Part shown: positions 9,985-19,263 of the stretch, in pieces
Position numbering within the stretch: the stretch's first letter is position 1
Layout: each line of letters begins with the position of its first letter
Assembly: GCA_046350935.1 (NCBI GenBank)
Contig: JAXLZK010000005.1
Coordinates: 62,001-126,000 of the forward strand
Origin: Nitrobium sp046350935
GTDB lineage: Bacteria; Nitrospirota; Thermodesulfovibrionia; Thermodesulfovibrionales; Dissulfurispiraceae
Reading direction: 5' to 3'
DNA: 64,000 bases
Notes under the pieces: model-generated
The model's input: only the letters and a program-made list of their open reading frames with translations
What the model was told of the DNA's origin: nothing
Database searches by the model: none
Position numbers and translations under genes: made by a program

Positions 9985-10518
9985 ATGCACAACAGACTGA
10001 AAGGGGTGTTTCTGCTGTACTGCGCCTCCGCAGCCGTTTTTGGTGCGGTGCTCGCCGGAGGGATCGCCGCAAAGAAACATGCGGATTCCCTCTCCGCCAC
10101 CCTTGCCGCGCTGCGGCAGGCACAGGCGAACCTCGTCAGGACGAAGCAGGCGGTGGAGGGGATGCGCGGGGCGATCGCGGAAATAAAGAGCGCCGTCCCC
10201 CCCGGGTTCGACGCCGCCACCGCAGAGACCCTGCTCCTGACCGGGCTCGACGCGCTGAAATCGAGGATGCGGGACGCCGAAATCGCGATCGGTTCGTTCG
10301 ACTCCTCGGGAGAAGAGCTTTTTGTGCCGGTCACCCTACGGGCGACGATGAAGGACTATGCCGCCCTCGTCAACACGGTGGGGTATCTCCAGTCGCTGCG
10401 CTTCCCCTTCGTCACCATCACCGCCCTGTCCCTGTCCCCGGCGAACGAGAAGGAAAAGTCGGTGGTCGTCTATGAAATGAAGGGCTTCATGAAAACGCCG
10501 AAAGGGAAGGTGCCCTGA
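9985..10518 (+). CDS. mshJ: MshJ/PilO-like pilus assembly protein
   Basis: A 177-residue protein with a short cytoplasmic tail, one membrane helix (about 7-27), a coiled-coil (about 30-70, rich in A, L, Q, R) and a C-terminal ferredoxin-like fold: the PilO/GspM/MshJ plan. It probably pairs with the PilN-like half of the upstream protein in the inner-membrane platform. Sequence similarity in this family is low, so the call rests on topology, size and position between the MshI-like and MshK-like genes. Its TGA overlaps the ATG of the next gene (shared base at 10518), indicating translational coupling. Confidence 0.65.
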   Translation: MHNRLKGVFLLYCASAAVFGAVLAGGIAAKKHADSLSATLAALRQAQANLVRTKQAVEGMRGAIAEIKSAVPPGFDAATAETLLLTGLDALKSRMRDAEIAIGSFDSSGEELFVPVTLRATMKDYAALVNTVGYLQSLRFPFVTITALSLSPANEKEKSVVVYEMKGFMKTPKGKVP

Positions 10519-10994
10519 TGAAGGCGGCCCGCTCCGTGCTCCTCCTGGCCGCCCTCCCCGTTTGCGCGGTCATCGTCGCCGGCATCGCATTCTCCTCTCT
10601 GAAGGTGAAACCGTCCCTCTCTCCCGATGAAAAGAGCCTCTCCGCTTTCGTGCCCGAGGCGCCCAGGACCTTCCCGCCGAGGCAGCCCCTTACGGTCTCC
10701 TCGCTCGACAGTCCTCTCCCCCTGCCCCGTGCCGTTCCCCCCTCCTCTCCCTCCGCCGCCCCCGGAAAGGCGTTCCCCTCCACCCCGCTGGCGCAGCTTG
10801 CGCCTCAGCAGAACGTGCAGGAAAGGATCGACGTCTCGCTCGTCCTGGTGGACGGAAACCGGAGGATTGCGGTCGTCAATGGTATTGTGGTGAAGGAAGG
10901 TGATATGATACATGCCGGAAAGGTGGAACGAATCGGGAGAGACGGGATAATGATAAACGGGCGGGAGGGGTCGAGATGGATAAAGATGGAATGA
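10518..10994 (+). CDS. mshK: MshK/PilP/GspC-like pilus protein
   Basis: A 158-residue protein with one N-terminal membrane segment (about 5-26), a long Pro/Ser-rich periplasmic linker (about 50-95) and a compact C-terminal domain (about 103-158: DVSLVLVDGNRRIAVVNGIVVKEGDMI...) resembling the HR domain of PilP/GspC, which contacts the secretin. It overlaps both neighbours (1 bp upstream, 19 bp with the secretin gene), typical of a stoichiometric complex. The linker length suits spanning the periplasm. Assignment as MshK depends on operon order. Confidence 0.65.
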   Translation: MKAARSVLLLAALPVCAVIVAGIAFSSLKVKPSLSPDEKSLSAFVPEAPRTFPPRQPLTVSSLDSPLPLPRAVPPSSPSAAPGKAFPSTPLAQLAPQQNVQERIDVSLVLVDGNRRIAVVNGIVVKEGDMIHAGKVERIGRDGIMINGREGSRWIKME

Positions 10995-12706
10995 GGGCGC
11001 AGGCGGAAAGAGGAGCGGAGGTCCCGTCCTGCCCCCCGGCGGATGGTGCCGGGAAGCCGGGAATACTGCGCCCCCTCTCCGCAGCCTGCTGCGGCCTGCT
11101 CGCCACATGCGGCCTCCTCTCCCTGTCGGGGTGCGCCTCTTCCGACATCAAAAGGGAAGTGCAGCTCCCGCCCGAGGCCCGGGTCGCAAAGAGGGAGGTC
11201 CCTGTCCCGCCGGAACCGCCCACCCCCGATTTCGTCCCGGCGACCGAGGACATCTCGCCGCTGCGGACACGGATCGTCGACATCGTGGCGCGGAACACTC
11301 CCCTCCGGGATGTGCTCCATGTCATTGCGGAGGCCACCGGGCTCAACCTCCTGATGGAGAGAGAGGTGAACCCCGAAGTGCCCCTGACGACGACCCTGCG
11401 GAACGTGAGCGCGGAGGATGCCCTCGCGAGCATCTTCTCCTCAGTCGATTACTTCTATACGGTAAAGAACAATATGCTGATCGTGAAGGCGGTGGACACC
11501 CGTATTTACGAACTGGGGCATCCCGCCCTTACGCAGACCTACACCATCGACCTCGGGGGCGACATCCTGGGAGGGGCCGTCACCGGAGGCTCCGGAGCGG
11601 GCGGAGGAGGGAGCTCCTCCATCAAGGGCAATGTCACCCAGAAGACCGAGAGCGACAAGGTCGCTTTCGATTTCTGGAGGTCCATTGACGAGTCCCTGAA
11701 AAGCATCCTGGGAACGGGCGCCGCTTCGTCTCCGGCCGCCGCTTCGTCGGGCGCGCCGCCGTCCGGCCCGGCTCCCGGCCAGGCAGGGGCCTCGCCGGCC
11801 CTCCCGCTGCAGGGGCGGGCTTCCACAGCAGCGAGCTTTACGCTTAACCGCATGACGGGAACCATCGTGGTGACCGCACCCCTGCGGGACCTGGAGAGGG
11901 TGGAGCGCTACCTGAACACGGTGCGGAAAGTGATCAGCAGGCAGGTGCTGGTGGAGGCGAAAGTCATCGAGGTGCAGCTCACCGACAATTTCCAGTTGGG
12001 AGTCGACTGGAGCTTCCTCTCCACCTGGAACAACGGGAGCGCCGGACTCTCGACGCAAAACTTCTCCTCCGTCGTCCCTGCCGGGAGCCCGTCGCTGGCC
12101 GCGCAGATCGCCAACAGGTTCACTATCGGCTCGACGGCGCTCGACGTCTCGGTCCTGCTCAACGCCCTCCAGACCCAGGGGGAGGTGAGGACCCTCTCGA
12201 ACCCCCGGGTGCACATCATGAACGGACAGTCCGCGATCCTCAGCGTGGGGAGGAACAAGAGCTTCATCTCGAAGGTGACCTCGACGACCAGCACCGGCAC
12301 CACTCCGGTCACCACCTTCTCGGTCGATACCAGCAGCGTGCTGTCGGGCATGGTGATCGGCATCGTGCCCTATATCAACGAGACCGGCGAAATATCCCTC
12401 ACCATCACCCCGATTATCTCGAACCTCGTCGAGCTCGAAAACAAGAACATCGGGGAGGAGGGCAACCAGACCCAGATCTCCCTGCCCACCGTGGACCTCA
12501 GGGAGATGAGCACGACGGTGAAGGTGCGGGACGGCCAGACAGTCGTCATCGGGGGGTTGATACAGCGGACGGAGAACCTCCAGGACAACAAGGTGCCGGG
12601 AGCAGGCAGCCTGCCGGTGCTGGGCAATCTCTTCAAGAGCAGGAACAAGCAGGAGAGCAGATCGGAGCTGGTGGTCATCTTGCAGCCCTTCATCATAGCA
12701 CGATAA
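10976..12706 (+). CDS. mshL: Outer-membrane secretin MshL (GspD/PilQ family)
   Basis: A 576-residue secretin forming the outer-membrane gate for the pilus. It has a lipobox LSLSGC (Cys53), so it should be its own lipoprotein, a secretin/TonB short N-terminal domain (NTPLRDVLHVIAEATGLN, about 103-175), a Gly/Ser/Pro-rich insert, an N1-type domain (FTLNRMTGTIVVTAP), and the C-terminal secretin core with VLVEAKVIEVQL, TLSNPRVHIMNGQSA and the ending VPGAGSLPVLGNLFKSR...ELVVILQPFII. The start ATG has GGAGGGG 7 nt upstream; the 50 residues before the lipobox are unusually long. Order with mshI-J-K and mshE-G-M supports MSHA type. Confidence 0.85.
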   Translation: MDKDGMRAQAERGAEVPSCPPADGAGKPGILRPLSAACCGLLATCGLLSLSGCASSDIKREVQLPPEARVAKREVPVPPEPPTPDFVPATEDISPLRTRIVDIVARNTPLRDVLHVIAEATGLNLLMEREVNPEVPLTTTLRNVSAEDALASIFSSVDYFYTVKNNMLIVKAVDTRIYELGHPALTQTYTIDLGGDILGGAVTGGSGAGGGGSSSIKGNVTQKTESDKVAFDFWRSIDESLKSILGTGAASSPAAASSGAPPSGPAPGQAGASPALPLQGRASTAASFTLNRMTGTIVVTAPLRDLERVERYLNTVRKVISRQVLVEAKVIEVQLTDNFQLGVDWSFLSTWNNGSAGLSTQNFSSVVPAGSPSLAAQIANRFTIGSTALDVSVLLNALQTQGEVRTLSNPRVHIMNGQSAILSVGRNKSFISKVTSTTSTGTTPVTTFSVDTSSVLSGMVIGIVPYINETGEISLTITPIISNLVELENKNIGEEGNQTQISLPTVDLREMSTTVKVRDGQTVVIGGLIQRTENLQDNKVPGAGSLPVLGNLFKSRNKQESRSELVVILQPFIIAR

Positions 12707-12716
12707 GCAAGAAAGC

Positions 12717-14363
12717 ATGGCAACGATACGGATCGGTGACTTATTAAAGGCGAAGGGGCTCATCAACGACAGGCAGCTCCGGATCGCCCTGACCCATCAG
12801 AAGATCACCGGGGACCTGCTCGGGGACGCGCTCATCAAGCTGGGGTTCGTCTCCGCTAAGGAGATGGCCCGGATCCTCGCCGAGCAGTCGGGCATCGAAT
12901 TCGTCGACCTTGCCCTCTTCCCCGTTGCCGACGAGGCGCTCCGCGCCGTACCCAAGGACATCGCGGAGAAGACCGGTTTCATGCCCCTGACACTCGAAAA
13001 CGGAAGGCTGGCGATCGGCGTCACCAACCCGAGCAACATCCTCGCGGTGGACACCGCGACGCGGCTGACGAAGCAGCAGCCCCGCGTCTTCATGGTCGAC
13101 ACCTCCCGCTTCAACGACACCATGGAGAGGGCGTACTTCTTTCTCGAAAACCCCATCCAGAAGAGGATCGACGCGGTGATCGGCGAAATCAGAGAGACGG
13201 CCGCTGCCAGCGGGAGCAACGTGACCCTCCTGTCCGACCTCCTCATCATGGACGGGATCAGGAAGAACTCCACGGACATCCATATCACCCCCGCCGCCGA
13301 CATCGTCCATGTTTTCTACCGCGTCGACGGCGTCCTGCAATACGGGCATGGGCTCCCGAAGGCGGCCCACAGCGGCGTGGCCTCGCGCCTCAAGATCCTC
13401 TCGCAGCTCGACATCGCCGAGCAGCGGCTGCCCCAGGATGGCTCCTTCACCTTCACCTTCCTGAGCAGGAAGTACGACGTGCGTATTTCGACCATTCCGA
13501 GCATCTACGGGGAGAACATCGTGATGAGGGTGCTCGCGGGGACCGGGGACCTCCCGAGGATCGAGGAGCTGGGGTTCGACCCGGAGAATACGGCGAAGAT
13601 CAAGACCCTCTTCAGGAAGCCCTACGGCATCATCCTGATCACGGGGCCCACCGGGAGCGGCAAGACGACCACCCTCTACGCAGCGCTGCGCGAAGTGGAC
13701 CTCCTCGAACGGAACGTCATCACCGTGGAGGACCCTGTGGAGTACAAGGTCAACTTTATCAAGCAGACCCAGGTGAACGAAAAGGCGGGATACGACTTCG
13801 CCCTGGCGAGCAGGAACTTCATGCGGCAGGACCCCGACGTGATGCTCCTGGGCGAGATCAGGGACGAGGAGACGGCGAAGATAGCGGTGCGCGCCTCCAT
13901 CACCGGGCACCTCGTCATCTCCACGCTGCACACCAACGACGCGGTAACCGCCATCCCGAGGCTGATGGACCTCAACGTGGACAGGTTCCTTATGTCCTCC
14001 TCCCTCCTGGCGGTCATGGCGCAGCGGCTGGTGAGGAAGATATGCTCCCACTGCCGGACCGAGTATGCCCTGGACGCAGAGGACGCCGCCGTATTCAGGG
14101 AGTACGGGTTCTCTTTCGAGAAAGGCTTCAGGGGAGCGGGCTGCCCCCGCTGCAACGGGACCGGCTACTCAGGCAGGACGGTCATCGGAGAGATCATGAT
14201 CATCGACGACGAGATCAGGGAACTCATCTATGCAGCCGCCTCCATCAACGCGATCAAGGAGGCCTCCATACGGAAGGGCATGCGCCCGTTGAAAGAGGAC
14301 GCGGTCAGGAAAGCCGCAGAGGGGATAACGACCCTGGAAGAAGTGGCGAGAGTGGCTGGGTAG
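12717..14363 (+). CDS. mshE: MSHA-type pilus assembly ATPase MshE (GspE family)
   Basis: A 548-residue hexameric secretion ATPase that powers pilin extraction from the inner membrane. The N-terminal MshEN domain (IGDLLKAKGLINDRQLRIAL and following, about 5-140) is the class known to bind c-di-GMP in MshE. Walker A is GPTGSGKT at 310-317; the Asp box, Walker B (VMLLGEIRDEET) and His box (ISTLHTNDA) follow. A zinc-type CxxC pair (CSHC, CPRC) sits near the C-terminus. It is 10 bp after the secretin and 6 bp before the platform protein. Two other filament ATPases occur in the window, at 41.7 and 59 kb. Confidence 0.9.
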   Translation: MATIRIGDLLKAKGLINDRQLRIALTHQKITGDLLGDALIKLGFVSAKEMARILAEQSGIEFVDLALFPVADEALRAVPKDIAEKTGFMPLTLENGRLAIGVTNPSNILAVDTATRLTKQQPRVFMVDTSRFNDTMERAYFFLENPIQKRIDAVIGEIRETAAASGSNVTLLSDLLIMDGIRKNSTDIHITPAADIVHVFYRVDGVLQYGHGLPKAAHSGVASRLKILSQLDIAEQRLPQDGSFTFTFLSRKYDVRISTIPSIYGENIVMRVLAGTGDLPRIEELGFDPENTAKIKTLFRKPYGIILITGPTGSGKTTTLYAALREVDLLERNVITVEDPVEYKVNFIKQTQVNEKAGYDFALASRNFMRQDPDVMLLGEIRDEETAKIAVRASITGHLVISTLHTNDAVTAIPRLMDLNVDRFLMSSSLLAVMAQRLVRKICSHCRTEYALDAEDAAVFREYGFSFEKGFRGAGCPRCNGTGYSGRTVIGEIMIIDDEIRELIYAAASINAIKEASIRKGMRPLKEDAVRKAAEGITTLEEVARVAG

Positions 14364-14369
14364 CGGCCG

Positions 14370-15590
14370 ATGGACTATTACGCATACAAGGCGGTGGACC
14401 CGGAAGGGGTGCAGGTCAGGGGCATCGAAGAGGGAGAGGACAGGGAGGCGGTCTACGGCAGCCTCGCGGCGCGGGGGCTCTACCTCCTCTCGGTCAGGAA
14501 GGCGAGCAGGGTCCTTGTCGAGCTGAGGCGGAGCTTCAGGGCGGGCCGGGTGAAGAGGCCCGACATTATCGAGCTCGCCAACAATCTCGCGGTCATGATC
14601 AACGCCGGCCTCCCCATTCTCACCGCCCTGGGAGACATCGCCGGCACGACCGAAAACAGGCATCTGAAGGCCGCCGTCCTCGAGATCAAGCGCTCGGTGG
14701 AGATGGGAACGGGCTTTTCCGAGGCGGTCTTCCTCCGGCGGGAGCTCTTCCCCGACGTCTTTACGCGGCTGGTGAAGGTGGGGGAGGAGACGGGCCAGCT
14801 GGGAAGGAGCCTCGCCGACGTTGCCGGGCATCTCCAGAAGATGGAGGACCTGGCGCAGGCCATCAGGCGGGCGCTCATGTATCCGGTATTCGCCATTGTC
14901 ACCACCATGGGCTCGCTGCTCTTCTGGCTCGCCTTCGTCCTTCCCCGGATCATGGCCACCATGAAGGAGATGGGGGTGAAGCTTCCCCTGATCACCCTGA
15001 TGCTGCTGAAGGTGAGCGGCTTTACCCAGTCCTACTGGTATATCATCCCTCTCTTCCCGGCGGCGCTCCTCGTCGCGGTGAAGATAGGGAAGCGCAGCCC
15101 GAAAGCGCGGTATCACCTCGACAGGCTGAAGATAAGGATACCCATCGTCAAGCTGGTGGTATACAACAAGCTCCTCGCCCTCTTCTCCGAGCAGCTGCGG
15201 ATACTGATCGTGGCGGGGCTCACCATCAACCGCTGCCTCGAGATCATCGGCGACGTCATCGGGAACGAGGTCTTCAGAAGGGCCATTGCCGGAGTGCACG
15301 AGAGCATCTCGGCGGGCAACAGGATCGGCGAGTCCCTCAAGGAGCACCCCGTCTTTCCGCCGCTGCTGGTGCGCATGGTGGATACGGGGGAGGCGAGCGG
15401 CAACCTGGACGAGCAGTTTGCGTTTCTTTCGGAGCACTACCTGAAAAAGCTCGACGACATATCGGAAAAAATGGGCAAGATGATCGAGCCCATCGTCATG
15501 GCGGTCGTGGGCGCGATGTTCGCCGTCATCATGATCGGGCTCATGCTGCCGCTCTACGATCTCATTTCGACAGTGGGGAAAGGGAGGTAG
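14370..15590 (+). CDS. mshG: MSHA-like inner-membrane platform protein MshG (GspF/PilC family)
   Basis: A 406-residue polytopic platform protein with two repeated T2SSF domains (about 65-190 and 270-395) and three hydrophobic spans (around 170-195, 220-240 and 372-395). Signature segments include LANNLAVMINAGLPILTAL and a matching second repeat FSEQLRILIVAGLTINRCLE. It converts ATPase motion into pilus growth and normally partners the adjacent GspE protein. Only 1 bp separates its stop from the start of mshM. Family assignment is firm; MSHA subtype follows from operon context. Confidence 0.88.
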   Translation: MDYYAYKAVDPEGVQVRGIEEGEDREAVYGSLAARGLYLLSVRKASRVLVELRRSFRAGRVKRPDIIELANNLAVMINAGLPILTALGDIAGTTENRHLKAAVLEIKRSVEMGTGFSEAVFLRRELFPDVFTRLVKVGEETGQLGRSLADVAGHLQKMEDLAQAIRRALMYPVFAIVTTMGSLLFWLAFVLPRIMATMKEMGVKLPLITLMLLKVSGFTQSYWYIIPLFPAALLVAVKIGKRSPKARYHLDRLKIRIPIVKLVVYNKLLALFSEQLRILIVAGLTINRCLEIIGDVIGNEVFRRAIAGVHESISAGNRIGESLKEHPVFPPLLVRMVDTGEASGNLDEQFAFLSEHYLKKLDDISEKMGKMIEPIVMAVVGAMFAVIMIGLMLPLYDLISTVGKGR

Positions 15591-15591
15591 A

Positions 15592-16977
15592 ATGGAGTAT
15601 CTTGAGTTTTTCGGCCTCAATGAGGACCCGTTCCGGCTCACCCCCGATCCGTTTTATTTTTATCCGTCGGAGGAGCACAACAGGATCCTCAGCTCCCTCG
15701 CCTACGCGGTGGAGCAGAAGGAGGGCTTCTTCCTCGCCACCGGCGAGCCGGGCACGGGAAAGACGACACTCCTCAACCGGTTTCTCTCCACCGAGGGGCT
15801 GAAGGAGCGGGCGGGCATCGCACTGGTGCTCACCCCCACCCTCTCTCCCGAAGAGTTCCTCCTCACCATCCTCGAGGACCTCGAGGTGGAGGTGCGGGAA
15901 AGGAACAAGAACGCGGTCCTCAAGACCTTCCGCGATTTCCTCATCGGGAACTCCCGGCAGGGCAGAAGGATCATCATCATCGTGGACGAGGCGCAGAACC
16001 TGCCCGCCGAGACCCTCGAAGAGCTCCGGCTCCTGTCGAACCTCGAAACGGAGAAGGAGAAGCTCCTCCAGATCGTCCTGATGGGGCAGTCCGAATTGAA
16101 GAAGAGGCTGCTTTCGGACTCCCTGAAGCAGCTGAACCAGCGGATCACCATGCGCGCGGAATTCAGGCCGCTGAACCGGTCCGAGACCTCGGAGTACATC
16201 AACTTCCGGCTGATCAAGGCGGGGAAAGGGGCCGCCTCTTTCGACGAGGCGGCGAAACGGCGTATCCATACCCTGTCCCGCGGCATCCCGCGCCTGATCA
16301 ACCTCCTCTCCTCCCGCTCCATGATGGCGGCATACCTCGACGCGAGCAGGAATGTCCGGAAGCGGCATGTCGAGCATGCGGCGCGGCATGTGGCGGACAG
16401 CGCCGCACCCGGAAAGGGGGGCGTGCGGCGGCTCCGTCTCCGCTTCGCGGCGCCCCTTCTGTTTTTCGCCCTTGCCGCGCTCTCCGCGGCGGTCGCCTAT
16501 CAGTTCTTCCCTCTCCCGGCGGGGGTGAAGAGCGCCGCACCGGCCCTTCCGGCTCCGTCCGCAGCCCCGCCGGTCATCGTCCTCCAGGAGAGCGTGCGGC
16601 AGCCCGGAGCCTCTCCCGCCCCGGCTGCCGCAGCCCCTGCGCCTTCGGCTCCCGCCGTTTCTCCCGGCGCCGGCGGAACCCTGAATGAAAAGAGCGTCCC
16701 GGCGAGGGATTCCGCCCCTCCCCTTTCCCCGGCGGCCCCTCCCGCTTCTCACGAGCAGGGGCGGAAGGAGGCGCGGGAAAAGGTGATCACCGTCCGGGTG
16801 CGCTCCGCAACCCTGCGGGAGTTCCCTGCTCTCGGCGCTCCGCCGGTCACCTGGGTTTCCCGCGGAGCGGTGCTTGAAGCGCAGGAGGAAACGATGGTGG
16901 AAGGGAAGAGATGGTTCAGGATCATCACGACATCGGGGAGGGAAGGCTGGATCTCGGAGAAAGTAGTAGCGGAGTAA
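15592..16977 (+). CDS. mshM: MshM/ExeA-like AAA+ ATPase with periplasmic SH3 domain
   Basis: A 461-residue protein. The cytoplasmic part (about 1-270) is the GspA/ExeA-type AAA+ ATPase beginning YLEFFGLNEDPF, with Walker A GEPGTGKT (51-58), Walker B IIIIVDEAQ and the GIPRLINLL sensor region. A membrane segment follows (about 283-303), then a Pro/Ala-rich linker and a C-terminal bacterial SH3 domain (about 398-461, ATLREFP...WFRIITTSGREGWI), likely peptidoglycan-binding. In ExeA-type systems such proteins help insert the secretin through the cell wall. Vibrio MshM lacks this SH3 module as far as I recall, making this version ExeA-like. It ends the forward operon before a dispersed repeat. Confidence 0.8.
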   Translation: MEYLEFFGLNEDPFRLTPDPFYFYPSEEHNRILSSLAYAVEQKEGFFLATGEPGTGKTTLLNRFLSTEGLKERAGIALVLTPTLSPEEFLLTILEDLEVEVRERNKNAVLKTFRDFLIGNSRQGRRIIIIVDEAQNLPAETLEELRLLSNLETEKEKLLQIVLMGQSELKKRLLSDSLKQLNQRITMRAEFRPLNRSETSEYINFRLIKAGKGAASFDEAAKRRIHTLSRGIPRLINLLSSRSMMAAYLDASRNVRKRHVEHAARHVADSAAPGKGGVRRLRLRFAAPLLFFALAALSAAVAYQFFPLPAGVKSAAPALPAPSAAPPVIVLQESVRQPGASPAPAAAAPAPSAPAVSPGAGGTLNEKSVPARDSAPPLSPAAPPASHEQGRKEAREKVITVRVRSATLREFPALGAPPVTWVSRGAVLEAQEETMVEGKRWFRIITTSGREGWISEKVVAE

Positions 16978-17012
16978 CCCACGGCACCACAGCAACGGGC
17001 ATGATGAGCAAG

Positions 17013-17100
17013 CATCCCCTTGGGATTGCTTCGCTCCGCTCGCAATGACGGCAAGAGGTTTCGTGTTTTGTCATTGCGAAGGGCCGTACCCTGAAGCAAT
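17013..17100. repeat. Dispersed inverted repeat, family R1, copy 1
   Basis: GATTGCTTC (17024-17032) and CGCAATGAC (17041-17049) are mirrored by GTCATTGCG (17070-17078) and GAAGCAAT (17093-17100). The same arms recur at 37.56 and 44.76 kb. It lies between the convergent mshM and mshN genes. The remaining bases to 17186 are pyrimidine-rich without a visible gene. Confidence 0.75.
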
Positions 17101-17186
17101 TTCTTCTCTTCTAACGGAGTCTCCTGAAGCAACTCTCTTTCTCTTTTGTTTCTCTACCTTTACCTGTTCTTTACCTTTTCCTGTCT

Positions 17187-18365
17187 TTATTGCGCCCCGT
17201 CGTCGAGGGCCTGGAGGCGCTCATTGATCATCTTCCGCGTCTTCGTATCCAGATCGTTCAGGGACAGGATTTCGCGGTAGAACCGCACGGCCTCGCGGCG
17301 CTGTCCCCTTTTTTCGGCGATACGCGCCATTCCCAGATTTCCCTGCAGATCCCCCGTTTCCGCGAGGCGGGTAAAGGCCCGGGAAGCCTTGTCGTACTCT
17401 TTCGTCTTCTCCTGCAGCAGGGCGAGGTTCAGAAGGGCGAGGCGGTTCGCGGGCTCGATGGACAGGGCCTTTGAGAGATACCCTTCTCCTTCGGTCAGGT
17501 TGTTGAGCCGTATCGAGGCAACCCCGAGGTTGACGAGGGAGGGGGCGTAATTCTGCCGTGCGGCGAGCGCCCGCCGGGAGTAGTGCATCGACTCCTCGTA
17601 GGCCCCCGTCTGAATCAGAACACCGGCGATGTTATTCATCACCAGATAGCTCTCCGGGTCGAGCTCGAGCGCCTTCCTGTACTGAGCCAGCGCCTGCGGG
17701 TACTCCTTCCTCGCCTCGAAGGTCCGCGCCGCATAGAGGCAGGTGTCCTTGTCGGCGAGCTCCTCCCGGGAGGGCTGCTGCCGCGCGGGAGCGGGTGCCG
17801 CTCCCGGGGCCGCTATCGGGGTAGATGCCGGAACGGCGACGGGAGCCGCCTTCTCGTGCGGGGAGCCGATCTCACCCTGCTGCTCCGGCTTGTTTTTCCG
17901 GACAACACGCTGCGGCGCGCCGGAGGTATTCTTGTGCCTTTTGGGGAGCGGCGCGCGGGGCGGTGCGCTCTCCCCTGCCGCTGTTCTATTTCCTGTTTTG
18001 GCCCCGGCGGCGGGTTCCGGCGGCGCACTCCCGCCCGGCTGCGGCACAGGGGCGACGGGGGCCGGAGAAGGCGTTGCGGAAGCGGCGGTCACCGCTGCAG
18101 GGGATGCCGCCGGGAGCGGCGCTGCCGCACCGGACCGCGCCGCTTCCTTCTGCCTGCCCGCCGGTTTTACATAGTGCTCAAGGACATAGACGGCCCCGAA
18201 ACCGGAGCCGACCGCCAGAAGCGCCGCAAGGGACAGGACGACGACTTTTCTCCGCAGGGCGGCTCTGCGTGCAAAGTCCGCCACCGCCTCCCTGAGATCG
18301 GGGGGTACGTCCCTTTTTCCGCCCGTGGCTTTTACTTTCGAGAGGAGGTCCGCCAGAAGGCTCAC
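17187..18365 (-). CDS. mshN: MshN-like TPR membrane protein
   Basis: A 392-residue protein with a short cytoplasmic start, one membrane helix (about 41-61), a long Ala/Pro-rich linker (about 70-195) and four or five tetratricopeptide repeats (about 205-380, e.g. YPQALAQYRKALELDPESYLVMNNIAGVL). This matches the plan of MshN in MSHA loci, a periplasmic TPR scaffold. It is convergent to the main operon and overlaps the upstream transglycosylase gene by 4 bp (ATGA), so the two are co-translated. The MshN name is based on topology and neighbours; the TPR itself is not diagnostic. Confidence 0.65.
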   Translation of the reverse strand: MSLLADLLSKVKATGGKRDVPPDLREAVADFARRAALRRKVVVLSLAALLAVGSGFGAVYVLEHYVKPAGRQKEAARSGAAAPLPAASPAAVTAASATPSPAPVAPVPQPGGSAPPEPAAGAKTGNRTAAGESAPPRAPLPKRHKNTSGAPQRVVRKNKPEQQGEIGSPHEKAAPVAVPASTPIAAPGAAPAPARQQPSREELADKDTCLYAARTFEARKEYPQALAQYRKALELDPESYLVMNNIAGVLIQTGAYEESMHYSRRALAARQNYAPSLVNLGVASIRLNNLTEGEGYLSKALSIEPANRLALLNLALLQEKTKEYDKASRAFTRLAETGDLQGNLGMARIAEKRGQRREAVRFYREILSLNDLDTKTRKMINERLQALDDGAQ

Positions 18366-18958
18366 GGCGTCTCTCCCTCCACCATGAAGAGATGGCCTGC
18401 GGGCAGGGCGGACAGATCATCATCCCTGTCCCGGACGCTGAAGAAAAGAGAGGAGCCCCGGTCGGCCTTTCCTGATCCGGAAACCCCTCCGGCGGCATCG
18501 TGCGCGGGAGAAAGGGGGCGCAGCGCCTCCGCCGGCCTGTTCTCTTTCAGTGCGCCGTATATTTTCCAGGAGTACCCGATCCTCTTCTCCCTGCTCCGGG
18601 CATTGTAGCAGCCCACCGCCTCCCACGTGTATCCGTGCCTGTCGATGCATCCGCTCAGTATCCGGGCCCCTGTCCGGGTGTTGTAGCACGGGTCGGCGGC
18701 GAGCCGCGCGGAATCCAGCCCGAGAGGGGCGATCCAGGAGGAGTTGATCTGCATCAGCCCGATATCGGTGGAGCCGTTCCTGTTTCGGTTCGCAGCCGCC
18801 GGATTGAGGCCCGATTCGATCTTCGCGATGCTCTCCAGAAGCAGCGGGCTTATCGCATACTCCCTCGCGGCATCGTCGAAACAGAAGGCAGGCAGGGCGG
18901 AGGGGAACAGCAAAAGGGCGCCAAGGGCCAGGACCGGCATTTTTCCCAGGAGCTTCAT
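18362..18958 (-). CDS. Exported lytic transglycosylase (SLT/IagB type)
   Basis: A 198-residue secreted muramidase-like enzyme that cleaves peptidoglycan to let a filament pass. It has a signal peptide (about 1-25), the catalytic Glu48 in IAKIESGLNP, then the family motifs STDIGLMQINSSW, PCYNTRTGARIL and VGCYNAR. I place the start at 18958 because MKLLGKMPVLALGALLL forms the signal peptide; a longer frame to 19186 runs through unrelated sequence. No Shine-Dalgarno is present, but TATACT lies seven bases upstream, suggesting a leaderless mRNA. The mshN-like gene follows in the same operon. Such enzymes accompany many type IV pilus and type III systems. Confidence 0.82.
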   Translation of the reverse strand: MKLLGKMPVLALGALLLFPSALPAFCFDDAAREYAISPLLLESIAKIESGLNPAAANRNRNGSTDIGLMQINSSWIAPLGLDSARLAADPCYNTRTGARILSGCIDRHGYTWEAVGCYNARSREKRIGYSWKIYGALKENRPAEALRPLSPAHDAAGGVSGSGKADRGSSLFFSVRDRDDDLSALPAGHLFMVEGETP

Positions 18959-19134
18959 AGCGGATAGTATATAATAGCGTACTGCCGATAAATCAAGGTG
19001 CAATCGGTCCTCTATCGGTGCTCTCTCCTTCCCGGCACTTTCTCCACTAGCCGCCCGCCTCCGGAAATTCCGGCCGGAAATCCCGGAGAGTCCGGCCCCG
19101 GAAAAGCGCTGCGGGACAGCGACATGCGTACCGG

Positions 19135-19164
19135 TTGCAATAGACCTGCGGGAAATGCTACATT
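19135..19164 (+). promoter_or_regulatory. Extended -10 promoter of the major pilin gene
   Basis: TTGCAA (19135-19140), 18-bp spacer, TACATT (19159-19164) preceded by TGC, giving an extended -10. It faces the pilin gene at 19264 with a leader of about 95 nt. The divergent intergenic stretch 18959-19263 also holds several CCGGAA/TTCCGG inverted motifs (19060-19110) but no other gene. Confidence 0.65.
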
Positions 19165-19263
19165 TAACGGCATTCTTGCAGGCCACGATGCTGGGCGGCG
19201 CGGAAAGCGCCCGCAGACAGGGACCGCAATGAGGGCCGTAACGAGAAAAAAAGGAGGATTCTT

